64,000 bases of DNA from Rhizobium esperanzae (GTDB taxonomy: Bacteria > Pseudomonadota > Alphaproteobacteria > Rhizobiales > Rhizobiaceae). This document shows positions 1 through 9,394 of this stretch, piece after piece. A program made the position numbers and the translations under genes. Position 1 is the first letter of the stretch, and each line of letters begins with the position of its first letter. The stretch is from the NCBI RefSeq assembly GCF_002204185.1, contig NZ_MXPU01000023.1, forward strand, positions 1 to 64,000, in the 5' to 3' direction. Under the pieces are notes generated by a model, which saw nothing but the letters and a program-made list of their open reading frames with translations, did not search any database and was not told where the DNA came from.

Positions 1-829
1 ATTCAATCGCGCTCAGGATCGTCCTGTGCCGGATCGTATTGAGCCTGCGGGGTGGAAAGTGACGTTGCGGTCCTCGCCGCAAGTGCCTCCGTCAGCCGCG
101 CACTGGTGTTTGCCTTGACGGTCAGCTTGCGCGAGACATTGCGTGCAAGCGCAGTGCCTTCTTTACACCGGCCGTCATCTGGGTAGAAACCGCCGCATCC
201 GCATCCGCGGAACCGGCATGGGACACGAATGTCACGATGTGTGGCGATCCGATCACGGGGCATCTGCCTTGGCAACCGGATAATCGGTTCATCGCCGAGG
301 GCCACGAGACAGCTGAACCGATTGGAACTACGGCGAGGCCCAAGGATCGTGTGCCTGTCTTGACCGGGGGCAGCTCGACTTCTCGCGAACGTATCCCTCG
401 CGCGCTTATCAAACCTTGTCCCAGTCCTGCTGTTGCGCCACCTTCCGAGCTTGGAGACCATGAAAAGCGTCGCTGTTCATTCGACAGCCTGAATGGGCGC
501 TTGGCGCTTTGTTCGTAGCCCAGCTTGGGTCCATTCGGCTCGGAAACGGCATGCGCCTGCAGATCCTGTTCATCACACGTTTCGAACGTAAGACCGAAGC
601 CATCGGAGTGACGCCGTGATGCGATTTTCATTTGGTACGAAATTTGCTGGTTTTGGTAACTCCGCTTGACCAAAGGCTCTGATGCCGGCCTCGTCGGACG
701 AGGACTGATTTTAAATCAAGAGCGGAGTTTCAGAACCTGACACGATGGGGGGTTCGGTGCGTGTGGAACGCTTGGCGACACGAGGATGACACCGAAAAAT
801 TTCGCGGGGTCTAATTAATGGAGTGAAAC
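1..829. other. Left-end region without a supported gene
   Basis: No known family was recognised in either strand. Overlapping minus-strand frames end near position 3; the last 45 or so residues of one (from about 140 down to 3) have protein-like composition, while the rest does not. That could be the tail of a decayed gene reading leftward out of the window. The last 20 bases carry the ribosome-binding site of the aquaporin gene. Confidence 0.4.
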
Positions 830-1534
830 ATGAAAAAGTATGTTTGCGAATTCTTCGGAACCTTTACGCTTGTCTTCCTCGGCTGCGGCACACTGCTCTA
901 TATGCGTCTAGAGGTGGGCCTGCTGGGTGTCGCTTTAGCCTTCGGAATGACCGTGGTTGCTATGGCCTACACGATTGGCCCAGTCTCGGGTGCGCATCTT
1001 AATCCGGCGGTCAGCCTGGGTTTCCTTGTGTCGCGCCGACTGAGAGCGTGGGACTTTGTCGGGTATGCGTCTGCTCAATGTGCAGGAGCTATCGCGGCGG
1101 CGGGCACGCTCTACCTTATCGCTATGGAAAAGGTCGGCGGGTACGATATCACCATAGAAGGTTTCGCTCAAACCGGCTGGATAGTCTATGGGTGGAGAGC
1201 CGCGTTCCTTTTTGAGTTCATCGCCACGTTCCTGTTCGTGACTGTATTCCTCAAATGCACGGCAGAGGGGGGCGCTGTCGCACGATTGGCGATTGGACTT
1301 ACCTTAGTTGCGGTCCACCTTGGCGGTATCACGGTTTCTGGTTCTTCTGTGAATCCAGCACGATCGATCGGCCCAGCACTTTTCGCAGGAGGGGCGGCAC
1401 TCTCTCAACTGTGGCTTTATATATTTGCGCCAATGCTCGGCGCTGTTGCAGCCGGCCTTCTTCAGCTCAGGGGGATACTCGCGTCAAGCAAGCCGCAAAG
1501 TCTGCGCAAAGTTCGTGCGGCCCATCGAGCTTAA
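830..1534 (+). CDS. aqpZ: Aquaporin Z-type water channel
   Basis: A 234-residue major intrinsic protein of the inner membrane that should conduct water passively. Two half-helix Asn-Pro-Ala motifs are intact (N58-P59-A60 and N175-P176-A177), the second followed by Arg178. The residues that narrow the E. coli AqpZ pore align well: Phe38, His163 and Arg178 are kept, and the fourth position is Ser172 instead of Thr. The conserved His favours a water channel over a glycerol facilitator. The start is set by a GGAG eight bases upstream. The gene stands alone next to the conjugation region and has no obvious partner. Confidence 0.93.
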   Translation: MKKYVCEFFGTFTLVFLGCGTLLYMRLEVGLLGVALAFGMTVVAMAYTIGPVSGAHLNPAVSLGFLVSRRLRAWDFVGYASAQCAGAIAAAGTLYLIAMEKVGGYDITIEGFAQTGWIVYGWRAAFLFEFIATFLFVTVFLKCTAEGGAVARLAIGLTLVAVHLGGITVSGSSVNPARSIGPALFAGGAALSQLWLYIFAPMLGAVAAGLLQLRGILASSKPQSLRKVRAAHRA

Positions 1535-1674
1535 ATATCGGTCTGCCCTCGCCCGGCCCCAGTTTTCGCAACGGTGCTGTAGAATCGGAAGCGCGGCAAG
1601 GATAAGCGAGCGCAGACACATTCGCTTCGAGATTTTGACTGCTCGCGCACCATAAAGCTGAGGCTGCCGCCAAT

Positions 1675-3596
1675 TTACTCTCTAGTGCAATTGACCGGTA
1701 GAATTTTCTCGGTCCCAACACAGGCCTTCATATCGTCGCGGCGGAACCAGATCGCGCGTCCGCATCTGAGCGGCGGGTTGCCAGCGGTGAAGACGATCTG
1801 CTCGTCGGTCCGCATGCGCAGCACCTCATGCGGCTGGATCAGGGGTCTGGCGGCGAGTTGCTTCGATCGCGTGCGCGACGATCCTTTCGACTGAACACTG
1901 CGGCTGATCTGGTCGATCTCGACGGTCGCCATGCCGCAACGGCGCGAGATGTAGTCCGCGGTCTCGGAATCGTTGATCGCTGCAAAGGATATCCAGCTTG
2001 CGCTCTCGAACCATTTGCTGGCAGCGTCGCGACCGCCGTAGGTCTCGCGCATCTGGCCGATCGACTGGTAGATCGTGGTCAGCATGATACCATATTTGCG
2101 GCCGGCGTCGCGTGCGGTCTCCAGGATGCGCATGTAGCCGAGGCGCGCCACCTCATCGAGGAGGAAGAGCGCCCTCCCCCGCATCTCGCCGTTGCGGTTG
2201 TAGATCGCGTTTAGAAACGAACCGATGATGACCCGCGCCAAGCCCGAATGCGTCTCCAACGTCTTGAGATCGAGATTGATGAACACGTCCGTTTTTCCGT
2301 CTGCAAGATCACCCGTCGTAAAACTCGTTCCCGACACCAAGGCGGCGTAGTTCGGGTAGGATAGCCAGTGGGTTTCCTTGACCGCGTTAGCATAGACGCC
2401 CGAGAAGGTTTCCGGTGTCATGTTGACGAAGGCCGCGACATTTTCCTTCACGAAATCTGAACTTGAATCGTCGTAGATTTCCTGCAACCGCTTTCGCAGT
2501 TTGGGTTCGGGCTCGGACAAGTTCTTGCGTACTTGCCGGAGCGTCTGGTCGCTTTCCGTCGTGTGGCCGGAGAGGCAAACGTCGGCAATCAGCGCGGTGA
2601 GCAATTGCAAGGCCGAGGCGCGGAAGAAGTCGTCGCGAACCCACGGGCGCCACCGCTGTCGCTTATAATCCACGATGCGACGGAGGCAATATCCTCCTCC
2701 TTCGTTCCGCCGAAGCGGCCGATCCAGTCGAGCGCGTTGAAACCGATCTCCGACTGCTTCGGATCGAGGACGAAGACGTCGCGGTTGGCGTTGCCACGGT
2801 GTTTCGACACAATTGGCGCGACCTCGTTCGACGGATCGAGGACGACGAGCGCAGCGCCCCATGTCAGCGCCGTCGGAATCGTGACTGACGTCGTCTTGAA
2901 GCCGCCCGATCCGGCGAAAACGATGCCATGAGACGAGCCGAACGAGCCGTCGAAGCAAAGCAGCGGCGACTTGCCACCTGCTCCCCAGGTCTCGGCACTG
3001 CCGGCGCGAAACGGCTGGGATGCAGTGCTGTCGCGGTCGACGCGATAGCACTCGCCGATGACGACTCCGCCGGTCTCGGGAAACAATTTTTCGGCTAGTA
3101 ATAGTTTCATCCAGTCCGCGTCGCCGTGCAGAGCCCGTTTTCCAACGATGCGTTTCGGCTCGGCCTTGGCGAATGCGGCATTACCGGCAATCGCCACCCG
3201 CACGCCGAACAGCGCCGACATCAGCACCGTGGTGGTGCCGATCGCCGTTGCGGGATCGAGATAGTTGAAGATCGATCTGCCGGCCGGGACTTGTTCGAAA
3301 AACGCGGAGAGTCGCGATGCCTCGCGCATGACAGCAATGAGGAGCGCGGCTATCGCGCCGGTGACAACGCCCCATCCGGCCGTCTTGATCCGCACCGAGC
3401 CGGCGCTCGCAAACAAGAAGACGATGCCGACGACCGACGCGGCGACATAGGGCAGAGCGATACCGGCGCGGCCGAGCATCTGCCGGGCGGCATCGCTCTT
3501 GCCGAAAGGGGCGAGCCAGTGTTCGATCCCTGTCGTTCCGATGGCCGCCAGCATCATCAAAGTTGAGGGTGCAACGAACAGCACGATCCTATTCAT
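1675..3596 (-). pseudogene. traG: TraG coupling protein, interrupted by a frameshift
   Basis: VirD4-type coupling ATPase that would deliver the TraA-bound strand from the relaxosome to the Trb channel. The N-terminal part (3596 to about 2645) holds membrane helices and a Walker A of the TraG form (GSGGFKTT, near 2905-2930). The C-terminal part (about 2650 to 1675) holds Walker B (LFLLDEVARL) and the remaining conserved blocks, but in another frame. The two parts join within about 2641-2652, around the sequence reading GARG then VRDDFF. The start is the ATG after GAGAGACCC, overlapping the end of traD by 8 bases, as usual in traCDG operons. A sequencing error or a programmed shift cannot be excluded. 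Confidence 0.85.
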
Positions 3597-3804
3597 GGGT
3601 CTCTCTAAACGCCACAGCACCGATAACGGCAAGCCGTGAGCGCTCCTGTGCGTCTTCCTTCAGTCGCGCGGCGGCATCAATGAGGAGCCCGAGCAGTAGC
3701 GCGCGCTTCTCGTCTCGCAGCCCCGCCTTGACGATAAGGCCGCCGAGCTCAATCTTTTCGCGTGTGTCCTTCTTGCGGGCGTCGGATGTCGTGGATCTTC
3801 GCAT
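3589..3804 (-). CDS. traD: TraD conjugal transfer protein
   Basis: A 71-residue basic protein matching the TraD family of Ti-type and rhizobial plasmids (RKKDTREKIELGGLIVKAGL near the N-terminus). It is a small helical accessory protein of DNA processing with no known enzyme activity. A longer in-frame extension upstream overlaps traC and is unlikely to be used, because family members start at the Met chosen here. The 3' end overlaps the start of traG, so translation is probably coupled. Confidence 0.88.
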   Translation of the reverse strand: MRRSTTSDARKKDTREKIELGGLIVKAGLRDEKRALLLGLLIDAAARLKEDAQERSRLAVIGAVAFRETHE

Positions 3805-3808
3805 TCGC

Positions 3809-4105
3809 TCAAGCCTCGCCAGTCCTGCCCTCAGCCGCGCCAGGCGGGTGTTGCGCGGAGAGTGTGCCCCCCTCCCCATTGTTGGAGGCGCCTTTCCCTC
3901 CGTTCGGACGGGCCTTGCCTCCGCGAAATCGTTTCGCCAGTTCCTCGAACGCTGCCTGCAATTCACTCTCGTCGATCTCGACTTCGCCGAGCCCGGCTTT
4001 CAGCGCGATCCGGCCGATCCGCTCGGCCTCCCGGGTCTCGGCGAGCTTCAATTGTTCTTGGAGCCTGGCGATTTCGTCGCGGATTTTCGAGGTAGGTTTC
4101 TTCAT
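3809..4105 (-). CDS. traC: TraC relaxosome accessory protein
   Basis: A 98-residue protein of the TraC family. It starts with a Lys-rich stretch and a coiled-coil-like segment (residues about 8-45, IRDEIARLQEQLKLAETREAE) and ends in a Gly/Pro-rich tail. It is the first gene of the leftward traC-traD-traG operon and sits directly beside the oriT, consistent with a role in relaxosome assembly at the nick site. TraD starts 5 bases after it ends. Confidence 0.88.
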   Translation of the reverse strand: MKKPTSKIRDEIARLQEQLKLAETREAERIGRIALKAGLGEVEIDESELQAAFEELAKRFRGGKARPNGGKGASNNGEGGTLSAQHPPGAAEGRTGEA

Positions 4106-4176
4106 GTCCGGATGTCTCCTTGGGTGCGAAAGCTAGTCTTTCGGACCCATCTTCCGAATGTCGGTGCGGAACGCAC

Positions 4177-4193
4177 TACTGTGAATACTACAA
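4177..4193 (+). promoter_or_regulatory. Candidate lux/tra-box-like element by the oriT
   Basis: TACTGTGAATACTACAA matches 16 of 17 bases of an element upstream of traI (22491-22507, minus strand). It contains CTGT and ACAA half sites spaced like a LuxR-family box. It lies between the divergent traC and traA promoters, where TraR acts in related plasmids. Assignment to TraR is an inference. Confidence 0.45.
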
Positions 4194-4247
4194 TCGCCAA
4201 GGGCGATGCTTTCCTGGATGATCCCGGCCGCTCGAAAAGGGCGGCAT

Positions 4248-4284
4248 CCGAAGGGCGCAATTATACGTCGCTGACGCGACGTCC
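4248..4284. other. oriT: Origin of transfer (oriT), Q-type nick region
   Basis: AAGGGCGCAATTA at 4251-4263 is, on the other strand, the nick-region core shared by RSF1010 and Ti-plasmid oriTs (TAATTGCGCCCTT). Next to it is a perfect inverted repeat: ACGTCGC at 4265-4271 and GCGACGT at 4276-4282 with a 4-base loop. It lies between divergent traC and traA, exactly where Ti-type plasmids keep their oriT. The matching relaxase is TraA. Confidence 0.85.
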
Positions 4285-4360
4285 TTTTGATAGCGCCTGG
4301 CGGGGCCGATCTCGCTGCCGAACAAGTTGATTTTGCTCGCAATCGGGAGATAACTCCTCT

Positions 4361-7300
4361 GTGGCCGTCCCTCATTTCTCCGTCAGCATTGTCGCCCGCG
4401 GCTCCGGCCGCAGCGCTGTGCTGTCGGCGGCCTACCGGCATTGCGCGAAGATGGAATACGAGCGCGAGGCCCGCGCGATTGACTACACGCGCAAGCAGGG
4501 CCTGCTGCATGAAGAGTTCGTGGTCCCGGTCGATGCACCGCAATGGCTGCGGGCGATGATTACCGATCGCTCCGTCTCCGGGGCCTCCGAGGCCTTCTGG
4601 AATAGCGTCGAAACCTTCGAGAAACGTGTCGATGCCCAACTCGCCAAGGACGTGACCATTGCGCTGCCGGTGGAACTCTCGACCGCGCAGAACATCGGGC
4701 TGGTGAGGGATTTCGTCGAGCGGTACATCAGATCGAAGGGGATGGTGGCCGACTGGGTCTATCACGACGCACCCGGCAATCCGCATGTGCACTTGATGAC
4801 GACGCTCCGGCCGCTGACCGAAGATAGTTTCGGAGCCAAGAAGGTCGCACTGACAGGCCCTGACGGCAATCCTCTGCGCAACGATGCCGGCAAGATCGTC
4901 TACGAGGTCTGGGCCGGCAGCCTCGACGATTTCAACGCCTTTCGCGACGGCTGGTTCGCCTGTCAGAACCGGCACCTGGCTCTTGCCGGCCTAGACCTCC
5001 GCGTCGACGGCCGCTCCTTCGAGAAGCAGGGGATCGAGCTCGCGCCGACCGTCCACCTCGGTGTCGGCGCCAAGGCGATCGAACGGAAGTCGAAAGAAGC
5101 CGAGCGGGATATTTCGCTGGAGCGGCTGGAGCTGCTGGAGGAGCGCCGGGCTGAAAACTCCCGCCGCATCCAGCTCCGCCCCGAGCTCGTGCTCGACTTG
5201 ATCACGCGGGAGAAGAGCGTCTTCGACGAACGCGACGTCGCCAAGATCCTCCACCGCAATATCGACGACGCTGGCCTCTTTCAAAATCTGTTGGCAAGGA
5301 TCCTGCAAAGCCCGGAGACGCTCCGGCTCGAACGCGAACGCATCGAACTTTCAAGCGGCCGACGCGAGCCGGCGCGCTACACGACGCGGGATCTCATCCG
5401 GCTCGAGGCGGAGATGGCCAACCGCGCGATCTGGTTGGCTCAACGCTCCTCTCACGGGATTGCGGAAGCTGTGCGCGAAGCCACCTTCGCGCGTCACTTG
5501 CGCCTCTCGGACGAGCAGAAGACGGCGATCGCACATATTACTGGCGGCGAGCGCATCGCCGCGGTGATCGGACGTGCCGGTGCCGGCAAGACGACGACGA
5601 TGAAGGCGGGGCGCGAAGCGTGGGAAGCCGCCGGCTATCGCGTTGTCGGTGGGGCGCTTGCGGGCAAGGCCGCCGAGGGTTTGGAGAAGGAAGCCGGAAT
5701 TGTCTCCCGCACGCTGTCATCATGGGAACTGCGCTGGAACCAGGGCCGTAGTCAGCTCGACGACAAGACCGTATTCGTTCTCGATGAAGCGGGCATGGTG
5801 TCGTCGCGGCAGATGGCGCTGTTCGTCGAAGCGGCAACCCAGTCTGGCGCCAAACTGGTGCTTGTCGGAGATCCGGAACAGCTGCAGCCGATCGAAGCCG
5901 GAGCTGCCCTCCGCGCCATTGTCGATCGCATCGGTTATGCCGAGCTCGAAACCATCTATCGCCAGCGCCTGCAATGGATGCGCGACGCGTCGCTCGATCT
6001 GGCCCGCGGAAATATTGGCAGAGCCGTGGAAGCCTATCGCGCGCAGGGCCGTGTCCACGGAGCCGAGCTGAAGGCTGATGCCCTGCAGGCACTGATCGCC
6101 GATTGGAACCGCGACTACGATCCTGCCAAAACAGCGATAATCCTCGCCCATCTGCGTCGCGACGTGCGCATGCTTAACGAAATGGCTCGGGCAACGCTCG
6201 TCGAGCGCGGTCTCGTCGCGGAGGGTTTTGCCTTCCGAACCGAAGACGGACACCGGAAATTTGCAGCCGGCGACCAGATCGTGTTCCTGAAAAACGAGGG
6301 TTCGCTCGGCGTCAAGAACGGTATGCTCGCGAAGGTTCTTGAGGCAGGGCCCGGGCGCATCGTCGCGGAAGTCGGAGAAGGCGAGCACCGCCGCCAGGTC
6401 ACGGTCGAGCAACGCTTCTACGCCAATCTCGATCACGGCTATGCCACCACGATCCACAAGAGCCAAGGTGCCACCGTCGATCGCGTGAAAGTACTGGCGT
6501 CCCTCTCGCTTGACCGCCATCTCACCTACGTTGCCATGACGCGTCATCGCGAAGACCTTGGCCTGTATTACGGCCGGCGATCCTTTGCCAAGGCAGGCGG
6601 ACTGAGCCCGATCCTGTCGCGCAGACAAGCCAAGGAAACAACGCTCGACTACGCCAGCGGCCGCTTCTACGCCCAAGCCCTTCGATTCGCCGAGGCCCGT
6701 GGTCTTCACCTCGTTAACGTCGCACGCACTGTCGTTCGCGACCGCCTTGCGTGGACCGTCCGGCAAAAGTCGAAGCTCGCCGAGCTTGGCGCACGTCTGG
6801 CGGCGATCGCCGGCAGGCTTGGTCTGTCCGCCGGCGCGGCCAAGACTACTCAACCGCGCAGCATCAAGAAGGCAAAACCCATGGTATCGGGCATCACCAC
6901 GTTCCCAAAATCGCTGGAACAGGCCGTCGAAGACCGGCTTGCCGCCGACCCCGGCTTGAAGAAGCAATGGGAGGAAGTCTCGGGGCGCTTCCATCTCGTC
7001 TACGCTCAGCCGGAAGAAGCGTTCAAGGCCGTCAACGTCGAGGCGATGCTGAAGGACGAAGCTGCGGCGAAATCCACTATTGCCAGGATCGGTTCCGAAC
7101 CGGAGAGCTTTGGTGCCTTGAAAGGTAAGACTGGGCTCCTTGCCGGCCGCGCCGACAAGCAGGCCCGAGAAATGGCCGTCACCAATGCACCGGCGCTTGC
7201 CCGGAACCTGGAACGCTATCTGCTTCAGCGCACGGAGGCGGAACACAAATATGAAGCCGAGGAGCACGCTGCCCGCCTGAAGGTCTCCCTAGACATTCCA

Positions 7301-7672
7301 GCGCTGTCGCCGGCGGCAAAACAAACGCTCGAACGCGTCCGTGACGCCATCGATCGCAACGATCTTCCCGCAGGCCTCGAATACGCGCTCGCCGACAACT
7401 TGGTGAAGGCCGAACTCGAAGGCTTTGCGAGAGCCGTATCGGAACGTTTCGGGGAACGCACCTTCCTGCAGCTTGCGGCCAAGGACACGAGCGGTCAGAC
7501 CTTCCAGTCAGTGACCTCAAGCATGTCTGCGGGGCAAAAGGCGGAGGTGCAAACGGCCTGGAGCGCTATGCGCACGCTTCAGCAACTTTCGGCGCATGAG
7601 CGCACGACCGAAGCACTTAAGCAGACTGTGACGCTGCGGCAAACGAGGAGCCAGGGGCTCTCGCTTAAATGA
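4361..7672 (+). CDS. traA: TraA relaxase-helicase
   Basis: A 1103-residue MobA/MobL-type relaxase fused to a RecD/TraI-like helicase. It nicks the oriT, stays bound to the strand and unwinds it. Seen: the N-terminal relaxase with Tyr25 (position of the RSF1010 MobA nucleophile) and the metal triad region His135, His142, His144; a helicase Walker A GRAGAGKT from residue 404 and an LDEAGM Walker B near 475. The long C-terminal part is variable. The start is a GTG with GGGAG upstream; family members begin with the same Ala-Val/Ile-x-His-Phe pattern. The reading frame is intact, unlike traG and traB, and its end overlaps traF (ATGA). Confidence 0.95.
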   Translation: MAVPHFSVSIVARGSGRSAVLSAAYRHCAKMEYEREARAIDYTRKQGLLHEEFVVPVDAPQWLRAMITDRSVSGASEAFWNSVETFEKRVDAQLAKDVTIALPVELSTAQNIGLVRDFVERYIRSKGMVADWVYHDAPGNPHVHLMTTLRPLTEDSFGAKKVALTGPDGNPLRNDAGKIVYEVWAGSLDDFNAFRDGWFACQNRHLALAGLDLRVDGRSFEKQGIELAPTVHLGVGAKAIERKSKEAERDISLERLELLEERRAENSRRIQLRPELVLDLITREKSVFDERDVAKILHRNIDDAGLFQNLLARILQSPETLRLERERIELSSGRREPARYTTRDLIRLEAEMANRAIWLAQRSSHGIAEAVREATFARHLRLSDEQKTAIAHITGGERIAAVIGRAGAGKTTTMKAGREAWEAAGYRVVGGALAGKAAEGLEKEAGIVSRTLSSWELRWNQGRSQLDDKTVFVLDEAGMVSSRQMALFVEAATQSGAKLVLVGDPEQLQPIEAGAALRAIVDRIGYAELETIYRQRLQWMRDASLDLARGNIGRAVEAYRAQGRVHGAELKADALQALIADWNRDYDPAKTAIILAHLRRDVRMLNEMARATLVERGLVAEGFAFRTEDGHRKFAAGDQIVFLKNEGSLGVKNGMLAKVLEAGPGRIVAEVGEGEHRRQVTVEQRFYANLDHGYATTIHKSQGATVDRVKVLASLSLDRHLTYVAMTRHREDLGLYYGRRSFAKAGGLSPILSRRQAKETTLDYASGRFYAQALRFAEARGLHLVNVARTVVRDRLAWTVRQKSKLAELGARLAAIAGRLGLSAGAAKTTQPRSIKKAKPMVSGITTFPKSLEQAVEDRLAADPGLKKQWEEVSGRFHLVYAQPEEAFKAVNVEAMLKDEAAAKSTIARIGSEPESFGALKGKTGLLAGRADKQAREMAVTNAPALARNLERYLLQRTEAEHKYEAEEHAARLKVSLDIPALSPAAKQTLERVRDAIDRNDLPAGLEYALADNLVKAELEGFARAVSERFGERTFLQLAAKDTSGQTFQSVTSSMSAGQKAEVQTAWSAMRTLQQLSAHERTTEALKQTVTLRQTRSQGLSLK

Positions 7673-8235
7673 CGCTTCAAGTTCGAACACACACACGAGC
7701 CTCTGCCCAGCGAAGGCGAGCCGCCAGCACTCTGTCAGTTGCTGCGGGCGCCGCCGCGCTGATGTCATTGGGTGGTTACCTGGGTGGCTATCGCGTCAAC
7801 CTGACGCCGAGCGAGCCGCTCGGCCTCTGGCAGATCGTCCTCCTCAACCGTTCGCCACGCGTTGGCGACCTGGTGTTCATCTGCCCGCCAGACACAGCCA
7901 CTATGCGCGAAGCGAGAACTCGGGGTTACCTCCGCTCCGGCCTTTGCCCCGGCCATCTCGCCCCGATGATCAAGTCGGTGGCTGCGGTCGGCGGTCAGCG
8001 GGTCGAGGTCGCGAACGAGGTAAGGGTCGATGGGCGCTCGGTTCGTGCTTCCGCGGTCTCGGGAAAAGATGGAGAAGGTCGGCCGCTGACACGGTTTTCC
8101 GGCGGCGTGGTGCCGCCCGGTGACGTCTTCCTGCATTCCGCCTTCGCCGGCTCGTTCGATTCGCGCTACTTCGGGCCTGTGCCGGCATCTGCCATTGTCG
8201 GTCTGGCGCGCGAGATGCTGACCTATGCGCCATAA
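7669..8235 (+). CDS. traF: TraF, S26-family maturation protease
   Basis: A 188-residue signal-peptidase-like protein. In this family TraF processes and cyclises the TrbC pilin. A single N-terminal membrane segment (residues about 19-40) is followed by the catalytic Ser48 in TPSEPLGLW and the catalytic Lys102 in MIKSVAAVGG. The last domain has the usual GDVFLHS... DSRYFGPV pattern of S26 enzymes. It overlaps traA by 4 bases and runs 11 bases into traB, so it is translated from the traAFBH operon. Confidence 0.93.
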   Translation: MTLQVRTHTRASAQRRRAASTLSVAAGAAALMSLGGYLGGYRVNLTPSEPLGLWQIVLLNRSPRVGDLVFICPPDTATMREARTRGYLRSGLCPGHLAPMIKSVAAVGGQRVEVANEVRVDGRSVRASAVSGKDGEGRPLTRFSGGVVPPGDVFLHSAFAGSFDSRYFGPVPASAIVGLAREMLTYAP

Positions 8236-9379
8236 TTGGGGGTGGTCAACACTGCTTGTCATCGCCTCGCTCGGGGTCGGAACGGTCGCATGGAGTGGCC
8301 ACATGCTGTTGCTGCCGGTGGCGCTCGGTTTTCCCGTCTTCTGGTCGCTGTCGAGAACGAGATCGACGGTAACGTTGGTTTCCGCCGCATATTTCCTGTC
8401 GGCGTCACGCGGCCTGCCGCAAGGCGTGGCCACCTTCTATGCAGCGGATATCTGGCCGGGCCTGCTGCTGTGGCTGGCTGCCTCCGCAAGCTTTGTGGCA
8501 GTGCACGCGCTGCTGTGGACGAAGGATGCTGGTCGTCGACCAACTCGCTGGCCGCGCTCCTAGTGGCAGTGCCCCCTTTCGGCATTACCGGCTGGGCGCA
8601 TCCAATCACGGCTGCAGGCGTCGTGTTTCCGGGATGGGGATGGTGGGGACTGGCCGTCACGACAGCCGGCCTGGCGGGCCTCGTTTCCCGCCTCTGGCCA
8701 GCTGTCGCCATAGGCCTTACTGCCTTCTGGGTCTGGTCCGCCGCTTTCTGGACCGATCCGAAGCTACCCGAACAATGGCGGGGCGTCGATCTCGAATTGG
8801 GTGCCTCGCTTGGGCGGGATACCAGCATGGTTCGTCACCGTGATCTGATTGCAACGGTGCTTGACCGAGCGTCCGACAGTGCTCGAAGACTCATCCTCCC
8901 GGAAAGTGCGTTGGGCTTTTGGACGCCAACAGTAGAGCGGCTATGGAGACGCGGGCTGGAAGGACATGACACTACCGTTCTCGCGGGTGCGGCAGTCGTC
9001 GACGCGGCCGGATACGATAATGTGATTGTCGCAATATCGGCGGGTGGCAGTCGGATCCTCTACCTGGAACGGATGCCTGTCCCTGGGTCGATGTGGCAGC
9101 CCTGGCAGCCCCTCTTCGGAGGCAACGCCCGCGAAATCGCACATCTTCGCAAATCCCGTCGTGACACTCGGCTCCAGCCGGGTGGCGGTACTGATCTGCT
9201 ACGAGCAACTGATCGTCTGGCCGGTGTTGCAATCGATGCTCGGAGGTCCGGACTTGATCGTTGCTGTCGGCAACGGCTGGTGGACCAAGGGAACGTCCAT
9301 TGTCGCGATCCAGCGCGCCAGTACCGCCGCCTGGGCAAAACTGTTTGCCAAGCCGCTGGTTTTCTCTTTCAACAATTGA
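8225..9379 (+). pseudogene. traB: TraB, broken by two frameshifts
   Basis: TraB is a membrane protein with a nitrilase-like domain, about 400 residues in related plasmids, needed for full conjugation efficiency. Here it is spread over three frames. The N-terminal membrane part (8225 to about 8520) ends at a stop at 8563. The middle part, with more membrane helices and a nitrilase start, runs from about 8530 to 9130. The C-terminal part, with the catalytic-Cys region LICYEQLIVWP, runs from about 9140 to 9379. The breaks lie within about 8517-8550 and 9120-9145. With two independent breaks it is probably non-functional if the sequence is correct. Confidence 0.8.
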
Positions 9380-9394
9380 TGCAGAGGAGGTCCC

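Noticed and set aside
3..673. Overlapping minus-strand reading frames at the left end as genes
   Set aside because: They overlap in different frames, lack recognisable families and most of their composition is not protein-like; only a short tail looks plausible.
5720..7267. Long minus-strand frame inside traA
   Set aside because: It is antisense to the relaxase-helicase, whose motifs and frame are clear; high GC content explains the open antisense frame.
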